Shown in pieces: positions 36,298 through 45,337 of a stretch of DNA of 64,000 nucleotides. The translations under genes were made by a program, and so were the position numbers. The notes below the pieces were generated by a model. That model was not told the DNA's origin, searched no databases, and saw nothing but the letters and a program-made list of their open reading frames with translations. Numbering within the stretch: position 1 is the stretch's first letter; the number at the start of each line of letters is the position of its first letter. Source of the DNA: Ruegeria atlantica (GTDB lineage Bacteria > Pseudomonadota > Alphaproteobacteria > Rhodobacterales > Rhodobacteraceae); assembly GCF_013032005.1 (NCBI RefSeq), contig NZ_WQBE01000008.1, positions 1-64,000 of the forward strand, written 5' to 3'.

Positions 36298-36981
36298 CTA
36301 GCCGTCGGTCAGGGCGTCGGCCATCAGTTCCATCCCCTGTTCGATATCCTGAGCCGTGGCTTTTGCTGCCATTTTCGCATCTTTTGCGCGCAGCGCGGTG
36401 ATAATGTCCTTATGCCGGTCCGGCAGACTTTGCGTGCCGAAACGGCCACAGACCACACGCAGAGACGGCCCGAATCTCAGCCAGAGCCGCTCGGTCAGAT
36501 CAAGCAGAATTGGGGCGTCAGCAAAGGAATAGAGGGTTTCGTGAAACGTGTGGTTCAGATGCAGATAACCGCTGACGTCGCCGTCTGCGATTGTGCGGTC
36601 AAGCCGCTGATCGATCCGTTCAAGGTTTTCGATATCCGCGCTGTTCATATTCGCAGCCGCGCGGCTTGAAAGCTCTGATTCTATTGAAATTCTGGCAAAT
36701 ATCATCTGTTCAACATCTCCCGCCGACAACAGCGGTACACTGACCCTGCGGTTGCCCTGAAACACCAGCGCGCCATCCGAGATCAAGCGGCGAATCGCCT
36801 CACGCACGGGGGTCATTCCTACCCCCAGCGAATCAGTCAGCCCCTGTATCGTGACGGGCTGTCCCGGCACCAAGTCGCCGAACATGATCTGCGCTTTGAG
36901 GGTTTGATAGACCTGTTCGTGCGCGGGTCGTTTTTCGGTCTCTACCTTCGCGCTGGATGCCTTATTTTTGATCAAATCCAA
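36298..36981 (-). CDS. GntR-family (FCD subfamily) regulator of the polyamine locus
   Basis: A 227-aa regulator. The N-terminal winged helix (about 18-85) contains PGQPVTIQGLTDSLGVGMTPVREAIRRL, and the C-terminal all-helical FCD ligand domain (about 92-215) has LNHTFHETLY and PDRHKDIITAL. The best start is a TTG at 36981 because no ATG or GTG lies near the conserved N-terminus. The initiation region overlaps one of three TGATCA sites, which fits autorepression. It probably senses a polyamine or breakdown product, by context. Confidence 0.85.
   Translation of the reverse strand: MDLIKNKASSAKVETEKRPAHEQVYQTLKAQIMFGDLVPGQPVTIQGLTDSLGVGMTPVREAIRRLISDGALVFQGNRRVSVPLLSAGDVEQMIFARISIESELSSRAAANMNSADIENLERIDQRLDRTIADGDVSGYLHLNHTFHETLYSFADAPILLDLTERLWLRFGPSLRVVCGRFGTQSLPDRHKDIITALRAKDAKMAAKATAQDIEQGMELMADALTDG
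36967..36980. promoter_or_regulatory. Candidate GntR operator over the regulator's own start
   Basis: TTTGATCAAATCCA holds the perfect palindrome TTTGATCAAA. It covers the first codons of the regulator and shares the exact 13-mer TTGATCAAATCCA with the site before the binding-protein gene. Confidence 0.55.
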
Positions 36982-37067
36982 TTGGTTTGCCCCGTTTCCA
37001 GTGATGATGTCTTGCCAGGTTTCAGGCCTCGTGAAACCATACGCGGGATCGGGGGAAAACGCAAAAC

Positions 37068-37081
37068 TTGATCAAATCCAA
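37068..37081. promoter_or_regulatory. Candidate GntR operator upstream of potF
   Basis: TTGATCAAATCCAA is identical to the sequence at the regulator start and lies about 40 bases before the potF ATG, where it would overlap a promoter or the early transcript. Confidence 0.55.
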
Positions 37082-37121
37082 AAAAACGGGATTATACCCG
37101 TACACTTGCAGGGAGAAGAAA

Positions 37122-38207
37122 ATGACAATCAAAACGCTGACCATGACAGCGGTCATCGCGCTGGGGACTTCGGCGGCCTTTGCCGAAGAGGTGCGTGTTT
37201 ACAACTGGTCCGACTATATCGATGAGGAACTGCTGTCCAAGTTCGAGGAAGAAACCGGCCTGACGCTGATCTATGATGTGTTCGACAGCAATGAGGTTCT
37301 TGAAACCAAGATGTTGGCCGGTGGTTCGGGGTATGACGTTGTGGTGCCGTCCGGAACATTCCTTCAGCGCCAGATACAGGCTGGTGCATTTCAGGAGTTG
37401 GATTCGTCCAAACTATCCAACGCGGGCAACCTGTGGGACGTAATCCAGGAACGTACCGCGGGTTATGATCCCAGCAACGCGTATTCGATAAACTACATGT
37501 GGGGCACCACTGGACTCGGCGTGAATGTCGACAAAGTCAAAGAAGTGCTGGGTGATGACGTCGCCCTCAATAGCATGGATCTGGTGCTGAAGCCTGAGAA
37601 CATGAAAAAGCTGGCCTCTTGTGGGGTGCACTTCCTGGACGCGCCAGCCGAGATGATACCAATGGCTTTGCAGTACATAGGCGAAGATCCTGATAGCCAC
37701 GATCCTGACGTCATCAAGAAAGTCGAAGAGGTTCTGACTAGCGTCCGCCCTCACATCCAAAAGTTCCATAGTTCGGAATATATCAACGCATTGGCCAATG
37801 GAGATATATGCGTAGCCGTCGGCTGGTCGGGCGATATTCTTCAGGCACGCGATCGCGCAGCAGAGGCTGACAACGGTGTCAACATTGAATACCACCCATT
37901 TGCCGAAGGCTCGTTGATGTGGTTCGACCAGATGGCAATTCCGGCGGATGCTCCGAACCCAGAAGGTGCACACAAGTTCCTGGATTTTATTCTGGATGCC
38001 AATAACATGGCCGCTGCATCGAACTACGTTTACTATGCCAATGGCAACAAGGCGTCACAGGAGTTTCTTGTAGAAGACGTGATCGGTGATCCGGCGATCT
38101 ATCCTGATGATGCTACCATGCAGAATCTCTACATCACGACGCCATACCCGTCGAAAACACAACGGGTGGTGACCCGTCTGTGGACCAAGATCAAATCGGG
38201 CACCTGA
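37122..38207 (+). CDS. potF: Polyamine ABC transporter periplasmic binding protein
   Basis: A 361-aa protein with a signal peptide (about 1-22, ending SAAFAEE) followed by VRVYNWSDYIDEELLSKFEEETG, the classic start of PotD/PotF polyamine-binding proteins. MLAGGSGYDVVVPSG and WGTTGLGVNVDKV agree. It delivers putrescine or a related polyamine to PotGHI. The ATG at 37122 with AGGGAG upstream is chosen because the longer frame starts inside the operator. A strong hairpin separates it from potG. Confidence 0.92.
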   Translation: MTIKTLTMTAVIALGTSAAFAEEVRVYNWSDYIDEELLSKFEEETGLTLIYDVFDSNEVLETKMLAGGSGYDVVVPSGTFLQRQIQAGAFQELDSSKLSNAGNLWDVIQERTAGYDPSNAYSINYMWGTTGLGVNVDKVKEVLGDDVALNSMDLVLKPENMKKLASCGVHFLDAPAEMIPMALQYIGEDPDSHDPDVIKKVEEVLTSVRPHIQKFHSSEYINALANGDICVAVGWSGDILQARDRAAEADNGVNIEYHPFAEGSLMWFDQMAIPADAPNPEGAHKFLDFILDANNMAAASNYVYYANGNKASQEFLVEDVIGDPAIYPDDATMQNLYITTPYPSKTQRVVTRLWTKIKSGT

Positions 38208-38218
38208 CCGGTTATCTG

Positions 38219-38244
38219 CACAGGGCGGATTGGCCCGCCCTGTG
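38219..38244 (+). promoter_or_regulatory. Intercistronic hairpin between potF and potG
   Basis: CACAGGGCGG (38219-38228) and CCGCCCTGTG (38235-38244) form a 10-bp stem with a 6-base loop directly after potF. No T-tract follows, so it is more likely a stabilising or partial stop element that raises potF mRNA over potGHI. Confidence 0.6.
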
Positions 38245-38263
38245 CCATTTCCCAGATTGATGC

Positions 38264-39403
38264 ATGGGGGCCGTTTTGAACTCTGACGTCTTTGAGCCGT
38301 GGAATGATCCACAGGCGAAACCTTTGATCCAGTTCCGGAATGTCACCAAACGGTTTGGTGAATTCACGGCCATCGACAACCTGTCTCTGGATATCTTCGA
38401 AAAAGAATTCTTTGCTTTGCTGGGGCCTTCGGGCTGCGGCAAGACCACCATGATGCGGATGCTGGCGGGGTTCGAAACGCCGACCGAAGGGCACATCATG
38501 TTGGGCGGTCAGGACATCGACCCGATCCCGCCGAACAAGCGGGCGGTGAACATGATGTTCCAGTCCTACGCACTGTTCCCGCACCTCAGTATCTGGGACA
38601 ATATTGCCTTCGGCCTGCGCCGGGACAACATGCCCAAGCATGACTTGGAAGAGCGTGTCGAAGAGATGCTGCGCCTGACCCGACTGGAACAATTTGCCCG
38701 CCGCAAGCCGCATCAGATCTCGGGTGGGCAACGTCAGCGTGTGGCGCTGGCGCGGTCGCTGGCCAAGGCACCAAAGCTGCTGTTGCTGGATGAACCGCTG
38801 GGCGCGTTGGACAAGAAACTGCGGCAGGACACGCAGTTTGAACTGATGGACATTCAGGAAAAGACCGGCACCACCTTTGTGATCGTGACCCATGATCAGG
38901 AAGAGGCGATGACCGTCGCCAGCCGTGTCGCCGTGATGGATCAGGGCAAGTTGATGCAGGTGGAAACGCCGGATCGCATCTATGAAAACCCGAACTCGGT
39001 CTATGTTGCGGATTTCATCGGGGATGTGAACATCATCGAGGGCCGGGCGTCCGCCAACGGTGAAGACTCCTATCAGATCGACTGGGCCGAGGGGCAGGCA
39101 CCGCTGACGGCAACCTCAGCAAATGGGTTTTCTAGCGGTCAGACCTGCCATCTGGCGATCCGGCCCGAAAAAGTGACGATCTCGGCGGATCGTCCGGCAG
39201 ATGCGATCAACGCGGTGCAGGGCAAGGTGCATGACATCGCCTATCTGGGCAACCTGTCTACCTATCATGTCGAGCTTGCAAACGGCACGATCATCAAGGC
39301 GCAGACGGCCAATACCCGTCGAATCTCGCGCCGGTCGTTCACCTGGGAAGACCCGGTCTGGCTGTCTTGGACAGCGACGGCCGCGGTTCTGCTGGCCAGC
39401 TGA
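38264..39403 (+). CDS. potG: Polyamine ABC transporter ATP-binding protein
   Basis: A 379-aa ATPase. It has Walker A GPSGCGKTT (54-62), the Q-loop in MMFQSYALFPHLS, the ABC signature SGGQRQRVALARSL, Walker B LLLLDEPLGALD, and a switch His in VTHDQEEAM. A C-terminal TOBE-type regulatory domain (about 290-375) matches PotA/PotG. It powers import through PotH and PotI. It shares one base with potH at TGATG. Confidence 0.93.
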   Translation: MGAVLNSDVFEPWNDPQAKPLIQFRNVTKRFGEFTAIDNLSLDIFEKEFFALLGPSGCGKTTMMRMLAGFETPTEGHIMLGGQDIDPIPPNKRAVNMMFQSYALFPHLSIWDNIAFGLRRDNMPKHDLEERVEEMLRLTRLEQFARRKPHQISGGQRQRVALARSLAKAPKLLLLDEPLGALDKKLRQDTQFELMDIQEKTGTTFVIVTHDQEEAMTVASRVAVMDQGKLMQVETPDRIYENPNSVYVADFIGDVNIIEGRASANGEDSYQIDWAEGQAPLTATSANGFSSGQTCHLAIRPEKVTISADRPADAINAVQGKVHDIAYLGNLSTYHVELANGTIIKAQTANTRRISRRSFTWEDPVWLSWTATAAVLLAS

Positions 39404-40293
39404 TGCGCCGCGCGTTTCTAATTGCCGTTCCCTATGTCTGGCTGCTGGCGCTGTTTCTGGTGCCGTTCTTCATCGTTCTGAAGATCTCGTTGTCGGATAC
39501 CGAACTGGCCATTCCGCCCTACACGCCAACACTGGACCTGTCGCAGGGCTGGGCCGGGATCAAAGAGTTCTTCAGCCAGCTGGATTTCGAAAACTTCGTC
39601 TGGCTGACCGAGGATGACCTGTATTGGAAAGCCTACCTGTCCAGCGTCAAAATCGCGGTGATCTCGACTTTTCTGACGCTGTTGGTGGGCTATCCGATTG
39701 CCTACGGCATGGCCCGCGCGCCGGTCGAGTGGCGGCCCACGCTGATGATGCTGGTGATCTTGCCGTTCTGGACCTCGTTCCTGATCCGCGTTTACGCGTG
39801 GATGGGGATTTTGTCGAACGAAGGCTATCTGAACCAGTTTCTGCTGTGGTTGGGCATCATATCGACCCCGCTGACCATTCTGAACACGCAATGGGCGGTC
39901 TATATCGGCATCGTCTACACGTATCTGCCGTTCATGATCCTGCCGGTTTATTCGTCACTGGAGCGTATGGACGGGTCCCTGATCGAAGCGGCTGAGGATC
40001 TGGGCTGCTCACGCCTGCAGGCCTTTTGGCTGGTGACTGTTCCGCTGTCGCGCCCTGGCATCATCGCTGGATGTTTTCTGGTGATGATCCCGGTGATTGG
40101 TGAGTTCGTGATCCCATCATTGCTGGGCGGCTCGGGCACATTGATGATCGGCAAGGTGCTGTGGGAAGAGTTCTTCTCGAACCGCGACTGGCCGGTGGCC
40201 AGCGCCGTGGCGGTGGTACTGCTGCTGATCCTTGTCGTCCCGATTGTGCTGTTCCAGCGCAACCAGCAAAAGCAGACGGAGGCCGAGCAATGA
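39403..40293 (+). CDS. potH: Polyamine ABC transporter permease, PotH type
   Basis: A 296-aa inner-membrane permease with about six transmembrane helices. The EAA coupling loop EAAEDLGCSRLQAFWLVTVP contacts the ATPase. The loop region after TM1 (LDFENFVWLTEDDLYWKAYLSS) is typical of PotB/PotH. The ATG at 39403 is chosen because it overlaps the potG stop; the longer frame start lies deep in potG. The gene overlaps potI by 4 bases. Confidence 0.93.
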   Translation: MRRAFLIAVPYVWLLALFLVPFFIVLKISLSDTELAIPPYTPTLDLSQGWAGIKEFFSQLDFENFVWLTEDDLYWKAYLSSVKIAVISTFLTLLVGYPIAYGMARAPVEWRPTLMMLVILPFWTSFLIRVYAWMGILSNEGYLNQFLLWLGIISTPLTILNTQWAVYIGIVYTYLPFMILPVYSSLERMDGSLIEAAEDLGCSRLQAFWLVTVPLSRPGIIAGCFLVMIPVIGEFVIPSLLGGSGTLMIGKVLWEEFFSNRDWPVASAVAVVLLLILVVPIVLFQRNQQKQTEAEQ

Positions 40294-41108
40294 ACAGGCT
40301 AAGCTGGTTCAACGCGGTGTCCCTGACGCTGGGATTTGCGTTCCTCTATATCCCGATGATCATCCTGATCATCTTCAGCTTCAATGAGAGCAAGCTGGTG
40401 ACAGTCTGGGCCGGGTTCTCGACCAAATGGTATGGCGAAGTGATCCAGAACGAGGCCTTTCTGGATGCAGCCTGGGTGACCGTGCGCGTCGCGGTATTCT
40501 CATCCACATTGGCGACAATCTTGGGTACCGCCGCGGCCTATGTGTTGGTGCGTGGTGGGCGGTTCTTTGGTCGCACGCTGTTTTCCGGCATGATCTACGC
40601 GCCGCTGGTGATGCCCGAGGTTATCACCGGGCTGTCGCTGCTGTTGCTGTTCATCGGCATCGGGTTGGATCGGGGTATCCTGACCATCGTTCTGGCGCAT
40701 ACGACCTTTTCGATGTGTTTCGTCTCGGTCGTCGTGTCTTCACGCCTAGTGACCTTCGATAAATCTTTGGAAGAGGCTGCGCTGGATTTGGGCTGTTCAC
40801 CCGCTCAGGCGTTCCGGCTGGTGACTTTGCCAATTATCGCGCCTGCGGTGATCTCGGGTTGGTTGCTGGCCTTCACTCTGTCGCTGGATGATCTGGTGAT
40901 TGCGTCGTTCACTTCTGGGCCGTCGGCGACAACCCTGCCGATCAAGATCTTTTCGGCCGTGCGCCTGGGTGTCAGCCCCGAGATCAACGCATTGTCCACG
41001 ATCATGATCGCGATTGTGACGGTGGGCGTTATCACCGCATCATTGGTCACAAAACGCGCGATGGTGCGGCAAAAGCAGGATGAAATGGCTGCTGCGCGTA
41101 CCGAATGA
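40290..41108 (+). CDS. potI: Polyamine ABC transporter permease, PotI type
   Basis: A 272-aa permease with six predicted helices and the EAA loop EEAALDLGCSPAQAFRLVTLP. LYIPMIILIIFSFNES near the N-terminus and LDDLVIASFTSGPSATTLPIKIFS near the C-terminus are typical of PotC/PotI. It completes the importer with PotFGH. The ATG at 40290 overlaps the potH stop, and its own stop overlaps the oxidase gene by 4 bases. Confidence 0.93.
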   Translation: MNRLSWFNAVSLTLGFAFLYIPMIILIIFSFNESKLVTVWAGFSTKWYGEVIQNEAFLDAAWVTVRVAVFSSTLATILGTAAAYVLVRGGRFFGRTLFSGMIYAPLVMPEVITGLSLLLLFIGIGLDRGILTIVLAHTTFSMCFVSVVVSSRLVTFDKSLEEAALDLGCSPAQAFRLVTLPIIAPAVISGWLLAFTLSLDDLVIASFTSGPSATTLPIKIFSAVRLGVSPEINALSTIMIAIVTVGVITASLVTKRAMVRQKQDEMAAARTE

Positions 41109-42406
41109 AGCGGCTGTTCCCGGATTACACCTATGGGCCCGGCCCCCGGACCAACTGCTGGTGGGACGAAACGATTGCCAGCCCCGACTGGCCGGTTCTC
41201 AACGGTGAACAGAAGGTAGACGTCGCTATTGTTGGTGGCGGTTTCACCGGGCTGTCAGCGGCGCTGCATCTGGCAAACGCGTGTGTTTCGGTTGCGGTGC
41301 TTGAGGCCCAGACACCTGGTTGGGGCGCCTCGGGGCGCAATGGTGGCTTTTGCTGTCTGGGCGGATCAAAACTGAGCTACAGCGCAATGGTCCGCCAATT
41401 CGGTGAGGCGGCCGCACACAGTTATGATCAAGCTGAAATGGACGCGGTTCACCTTGTCGCTGATCTGCTGAAAACCAATGCCATAGATGCGGATGTGCAT
41501 TCACAGGGTGAAACCCAACTGGCCCACACCCCCCGTGCGATGGAAAGGCTGAGCAAACGGGCCGAGGCCACGGGCACTTTGCACGCCCCAGATGATCTTC
41601 CCGGACTTGGGTTTGGTGGTCGGTTTTATGGCGGGTACACCAACCCGGTCGGGTTTGCACTGAACCCCAGAAAATACCTGTTCGGTTTGGCGCAAATGGC
41701 GCAGACACTTGGGGCCAAGCTGTTTCAGAACAGTGCGGTGCAGACAATTCGGAAGACGCAATCTGGCTTTGACTTGGAGGCAGCCTCGGGTCGGATCAGC
41801 GCCGCAAACGTTCTCATCTGCACCAATGGTTACTCCAGCGAGGACGTGCCGACCTGGCTGGCTGGCCGGTATATGCCTGTCCAATCCACGGTTCTGGTGA
41901 CGCGCCCCTTGTCCGACGCTGACTTGCAAGCTCAGGGTTGGACATCTGACCAGATGTCTTACGATACCCGCCATTTGCTGCATTATTTCCGCCTGATGCC
42001 CGACCGACGGTTTCTGTTCGGAATGCGCGGCGGGTTGCGCGCGTCTCCGCAGGCTGAGGCGGCCATTCGCCGGAAGGCTCTGAACGATTTCAGGCAGATG
42101 TTCCCGGAATGGGCGTCGGTCGATGTCACCCATATGTGGTCCGGTATGGTCTGCCTGTCGCGAGGGTTAACGCCGTTTGTGGGTCCCGTGACGGATCAAC
42201 CGGGGATGTTCGCCGGGTTTGCCTATCACGGTAACGGGGTGGCGATGGGGACCTATTGCGGACGGGCGCTGGCCCGGATGGTTTTGCAGCAAGAGACCGG
42301 GCTACCTGAACCCATAACACGTGTCCCGGCGCGGTTTCCGCTGGGACGCTGGCGGCGCGCATTGATGCCGCCGGCCTATGCCATGATGGGGCTATTGGAC
42401 TTATGA
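41105..42406 (+). CDS. puuB: FAD-dependent oxidoreductase, gamma-glutamylputrescine-oxidase-like
   Basis: A 433-aa flavoprotein of the DAO/PuuB type. The dinucleotide motif VDVAIVGGGFTGLSAALHLA lies at about 38-57, followed by PGWGASGRNGGFC, and a C-terminal FAD motif around GFAYHGNGVAMG. PuuB oxidises gamma-glutamylputrescine in the puu pathway. No glutamyl-putrescine synthetase (puuA) is nearby, so the actual amine substrate is inferred from operon context with potFGHI. It overlaps potI by 4 bases and the convergent kinase gene by 6. Confidence 0.8.
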   Translation: MKRLFPDYTYGPGPRTNCWWDETIASPDWPVLNGEQKVDVAIVGGGFTGLSAALHLANACVSVAVLEAQTPGWGASGRNGGFCCLGGSKLSYSAMVRQFGEAAAHSYDQAEMDAVHLVADLLKTNAIDADVHSQGETQLAHTPRAMERLSKRAEATGTLHAPDDLPGLGFGGRFYGGYTNPVGFALNPRKYLFGLAQMAQTLGAKLFQNSAVQTIRKTQSGFDLEAASGRISAANVLICTNGYSSEDVPTWLAGRYMPVQSTVLVTRPLSDADLQAQGWTSDQMSYDTRHLLHYFRLMPDRRFLFGMRGGLRASPQAEAAIRRKALNDFRQMFPEWASVDVTHMWSGMVCLSRGLTPFVGPVTDQPGMFAGFAYHGNGVAMGTYCGRALARMVLQQETGLPEPITRVPARFPLGRWRRALMPPAYAMMGLLDL

Positions 42407-43276
42407 CCGCTCTAGCACCGCGCGTTCTAGTTCCAACCCCGTGGCATAGTCCGGTGACCCGTTTTCTATCCGCCACAAACAATAGGCCGCCATCCGCCAG
42501 GCATACCAACGACGCAGCGATTTGAACCGGTTCACGATGTCTGCGCGTCTGTACGAGGACAGAAACTGATTTTCTTCCTCAGGTGTCAAAGCTGACCCCC
42601 GGTACAGGTGCTGCATGGCGGGCGACACAAACAGTGCAATGTCTTCGCACGGATCGCCCTGCGCCGGGCATTGCCAGTCGATTAGGGTCAGCCCGGATGG
42701 CGCAACCAGAATGTTCCCCGCAACCGGGTCGCCGTGTATCAGGCAAGTCTGTTGGGTCGGTTGTACCTGTTCGTCAGGTTTTAGCTGTTCCAATTGGTGC
42801 CGCATGGCTGAGGTGCATCCGTCAAGGATGCTCTGGCCGTGCCGGGCCAGATCCGCACTGCCATTGCATCCGCGGGGCGCCGGAACCGACACATCCAGCC
42901 CATGTAGTTTGCCGAGCAATAGGGCAACGTCGGTTGTGTCCTTACGCCAGGGCGTACCCGGCGCGTGATCGTAAAACACCCATCGACCGTTTTGATGTTG
43001 ACCCGCCGCGCGCAGACGCGGGGCAAACCCGGTCGGCTCCAACGCGGTTAGGCACTGCGCTTCCAACTCGGCATCGTTGCGAAACAATGGATTGCGCAAC
43101 CCTGTTCGGTACAGTTTCAAAACCTTGCCGCCGTTCTCTTCCAGCACTTTCCAGACCTTATTGGTCCGACCGCCATACAGGGTTTGAAACTGTGCATCAG
43201 GTGCGATCAGCCTTCGGTGACGCAGGTCATCAACAAGATCCAAAGGGGGGAGTGTCGGGGCGGGCAGTGGGTTCAC
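42401..43276 (-). CDS. APH/choline-kinase-type phosphotransferase
   Basis: A 291-aa protein of the aminoglycoside-phosphotransferase/choline-kinase fold. It has GGRTNKVWKV as the nucleotide loop, the Brenner motif LIHGDPVAGNILV with the catalytic Asp, and LIDWQCPAQGDPCEDIALF for metal binding. The substrate is unknown; small-alcohol phosphorylation is typical. The likely start is the GTG at 43276 since no ATG is near the conserved N-terminus, although no clear ribosome-binding site is present. Confidence 0.75.
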   Translation of the reverse strand: MNPLPAPTLPPLDLVDDLRHRRLIAPDAQFQTLYGGRTNKVWKVLEENGGKVLKLYRTGLRNPLFRNDAELEAQCLTALEPTGFAPRLRAAGQHQNGRWVFYDHAPGTPWRKDTTDVALLLGKLHGLDVSVPAPRGCNGSADLARHGQSILDGCTSAMRHQLEQLKPDEQVQPTQQTCLIHGDPVAGNILVAPSGLTLIDWQCPAQGDPCEDIALFVSPAMQHLYRGSALTPEEENQFLSSYRRADIVNRFKSLRRWYAWRMAAYCLWRIENGSPDYATGLELERAVLERS

Positions 43277-43328
43277 CAAAAAAAACGAGTCGCAGTTTGC
43301 ACTGGTTTGGCCTGTCCCGCCCTGCAGA

Positions 43329-43994
43329 TCAAGTTCCGGTTCGGACCCCGGTCACCATCCCCGCCGGAACCACTTGCCCGCTTTCCAGCGTCAGCACGAC
43401 AGCATCCTCGCCAACCTGTGCCTCGACCACCTGACTGTAGGTTGAGACAGGCTGGACCGAAAGCAACTGTTCCCCGTCATAGCTTTCCAGCGTGGCTGAA
43501 TAGCTGCCGGTCGGCAAAGGGTTGCCATCGCTTGTTGTCCCGGCCCAGTCAAATTCGGTCTCGGTCACCGGTACGGAAATCCTTTCGATCTCGGTGCCGT
43601 CACTGTCCCGGATCACCATCATCGCACTGTCTGCCGCCGGTTCAGCCTGCGCGGACAGGGTCACAGGCTCGCCATCAAAGTGGAACGCTGCGGTGGTCTG
43701 GACATCCATACCGACCCAATTGGCAAGATCCTCCAGCTTTATACCGCCCAGAGACAGCGCCAGTTCGGACAAAAGCTCGTTGCTCTGAACTTGTTGTTCA
43801 ACCATCGAAAATTGCGCCAATTGCGAGGCGTACTCGGTCGAATCCATCGGCTCCAACGGGTCCTGATTTTGCGCCTGGGTTGTCATCAGCAACAGGAAAG
43901 TGTCGAAATCCGACGCGATCGAGGTTGCCTGTGACTGAGATGCTGATTGGGCCTGGGTATTGGCTTGCGTCGTCGATTGGGTTGGGGTGATCAT
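43329..43994 (-). CDS. flgD: Flagellar hook-capping protein FlgD
   Basis: A 221-aa hook-assembly scaffold that caps the growing hook. The N-terminal capping domain has DFDTFLLLMTTQAQNQDPLEPMDSTEYASQLAQFSMVEQQ, the diagnostic FlgD stretch. FlgD_ig-like and tudor-like regions follow. The ATG at 43994 starts two bases after the fliK stop codon, so they form one transcript; a TTG six bases earlier is a weaker alternative. Export is by the flagellar type III apparatus, with no signal peptide. Confidence 0.9.
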   Translation of the reverse strand: MITPTQSTTQANTQAQSASQSQATSIASDFDTFLLLMTTQAQNQDPLEPMDSTEYASQLAQFSMVEQQVQSNELLSELALSLGGIKLEDLANWVGMDVQTTAAFHFDGEPVTLSAQAEPAADSAMMVIRDSDGTEIERISVPVTETEFDWAGTTSDGNPLPTGSYSATLESYDGEQLLSVQPVSTYSQVVEAQVGEDAVVLTLESGQVVPAGMVTGVRTGT

Positions 43995-43996
43995 GC

Positions 43997-45226
43997 TCAA
44001 AGCCTCATGTCGATCCGGCCGTCGGGGCCTAGTTTCGGAATGGCGGGACCTGCCTCGGTGACAGGCTCGTCCTGCGTTTCCGCAAGCCGGGTGCCGTCGC
44101 CCGAGTCAGACCTATCCTGCTGTGCGTCTGCAGAGGTGCCCAGATCAAAGGACAGGTCGCCCAGCCCAAAGTTCTGGAATTCGGCCTCCAGCACCGAGAT
44201 GTGACGGCGCATCATATCCAGTGTTTCCGGCCGTTCCGCCGAGATTGTTACGTGCAGACCATCCTCGCGACCATTAAAGACTATCGAAACGCGTCCCAGT
44301 TCTTCGGGGTTTAACGCGACCTCGATTGTGCCTTGCTGTCCACGGGTCGAAACAATGGTTGCCATTTGATTGGCAACCGCGCGTGCCGTTTCAGCGCGCG
44401 CCGTCGATGTCATGGTCTGTGTTAATGGTGCCGAATCTCGGGCAGAGGACAATGCCGGGGTCTCTCTGGTGGTCGATATCTCTTCGATTTCGGGAAAGGT
44501 CTGAAGCTCGGTCTGCGTGTTGGTTTGATCCGTGGCCAAAAGCTGCATTTGTACAAGTGTTGGCGCCCGATCAGGCACCACCGCTTGCGATCGCGCCACC
44601 TGTGGCGTCGCGGGGACACTTGGTCCGCCCAGGTCGGGTCGGATGATGGGCGAATGATCCAACCTCTCTTTCGGGAGCATGTTCGGTGTTACAAACCCGG
44701 CGGGAAAGCTTGGCGGATTGGTGGCCGCCTGGGGCGTTCTTCTTGGCGAAACTGTACCGAAAAGCATGGCTTGAACGGCTGGAGATACCGCACTCCGAGC
44801 AGGGCCCGCCGCGGGTTGCAACCTGTCGGCTTTTTGAGGGGGCGGGTGCGTCTCGTCTACCGTTTCAGTCTCCGCCTCAATAGTTGATGACGTCATGGTT
44901 GGTTTTTCAGCCAACGTCTTGGCAACCGGAGCCGGAAAAACTTCCGGCACAGCCGCATGCAATTCGGCAGGCGGCTGATCCTCGGGGGTATCGGAAACAT
45001 CCGGAATTTCAACGTTTGCTGCGATGTCGTCCACCTCTGACACCGTGTCTGGGTCCTGAACCAAAAGGTCGGTGAGATCGGGCTCGGCTGACTGCGGATC
45101 GGCCTCTTGATCCATGACCATTTGAAAGGACGCGGCCCCTTTGGACGCACGAGGTTCTTGCGGTGTTGAATCGGGTTTCGCGGCGGTGCCCGACGAAGAC
45201 AACAGTGCTGAAAGTGGGTTGGGCAT
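43997..45226 (-). CDS. fliK: Flagellar hook-length control protein FliK
   Basis: A 409-aa protein with a long Pro/Ala/Thr-rich N-terminal ruler region and a compact C-terminal domain. The latter carries IEVALNPEELGRVSIVFNGREDGLHVTISAERPETLDMMRRHI, the Flg_hook (FliK_C) signature that switches export from hook to filament substrates. The N-terminal part is poorly conserved, as is usual for this family. It shares a transcript with flgD and is divergent from flgJ. Confidence 0.85.
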   Translation of the reverse strand: MPNPLSALLSSSGTAAKPDSTPQEPRASKGAASFQMVMDQEADPQSAEPDLTDLLVQDPDTVSEVDDIAANVEIPDVSDTPEDQPPAELHAAVPEVFPAPVAKTLAEKPTMTSSTIEAETETVDETHPPPQKADRLQPAAGPARSAVSPAVQAMLFGTVSPRRTPQAATNPPSFPAGFVTPNMLPKERLDHSPIIRPDLGGPSVPATPQVARSQAVVPDRAPTLVQMQLLATDQTNTQTELQTFPEIEEISTTRETPALSSARDSAPLTQTMTSTARAETARAVANQMATIVSTRGQQGTIEVALNPEELGRVSIVFNGREDGLHVTISAERPETLDMMRRHISVLEAEFQNFGLGDLSFDLGTSADAQQDRSDSGDGTRLAETQDEPVTEAGPAIPKLGPDGRIDMRL

Positions 45227-45337
45227 TTTGCTCCGACTCCGTTTGTGTGAACGGAAATCTGCCCGCAGGAGGTTACGTTTATTTTAACTGCTTTCGCCTT
45301 TGATCAAGAAAGTTCGATGCAAATTTCGGAGAAAGTG

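Noticed and set aside
42583..43434. Plus-strand open frame of 283 codons opposite the phosphotransferase
   Set aside because: It is an antisense shadow running across the phosphotransferase and into the flgD 3' end, with no ribosome-binding site or motif.
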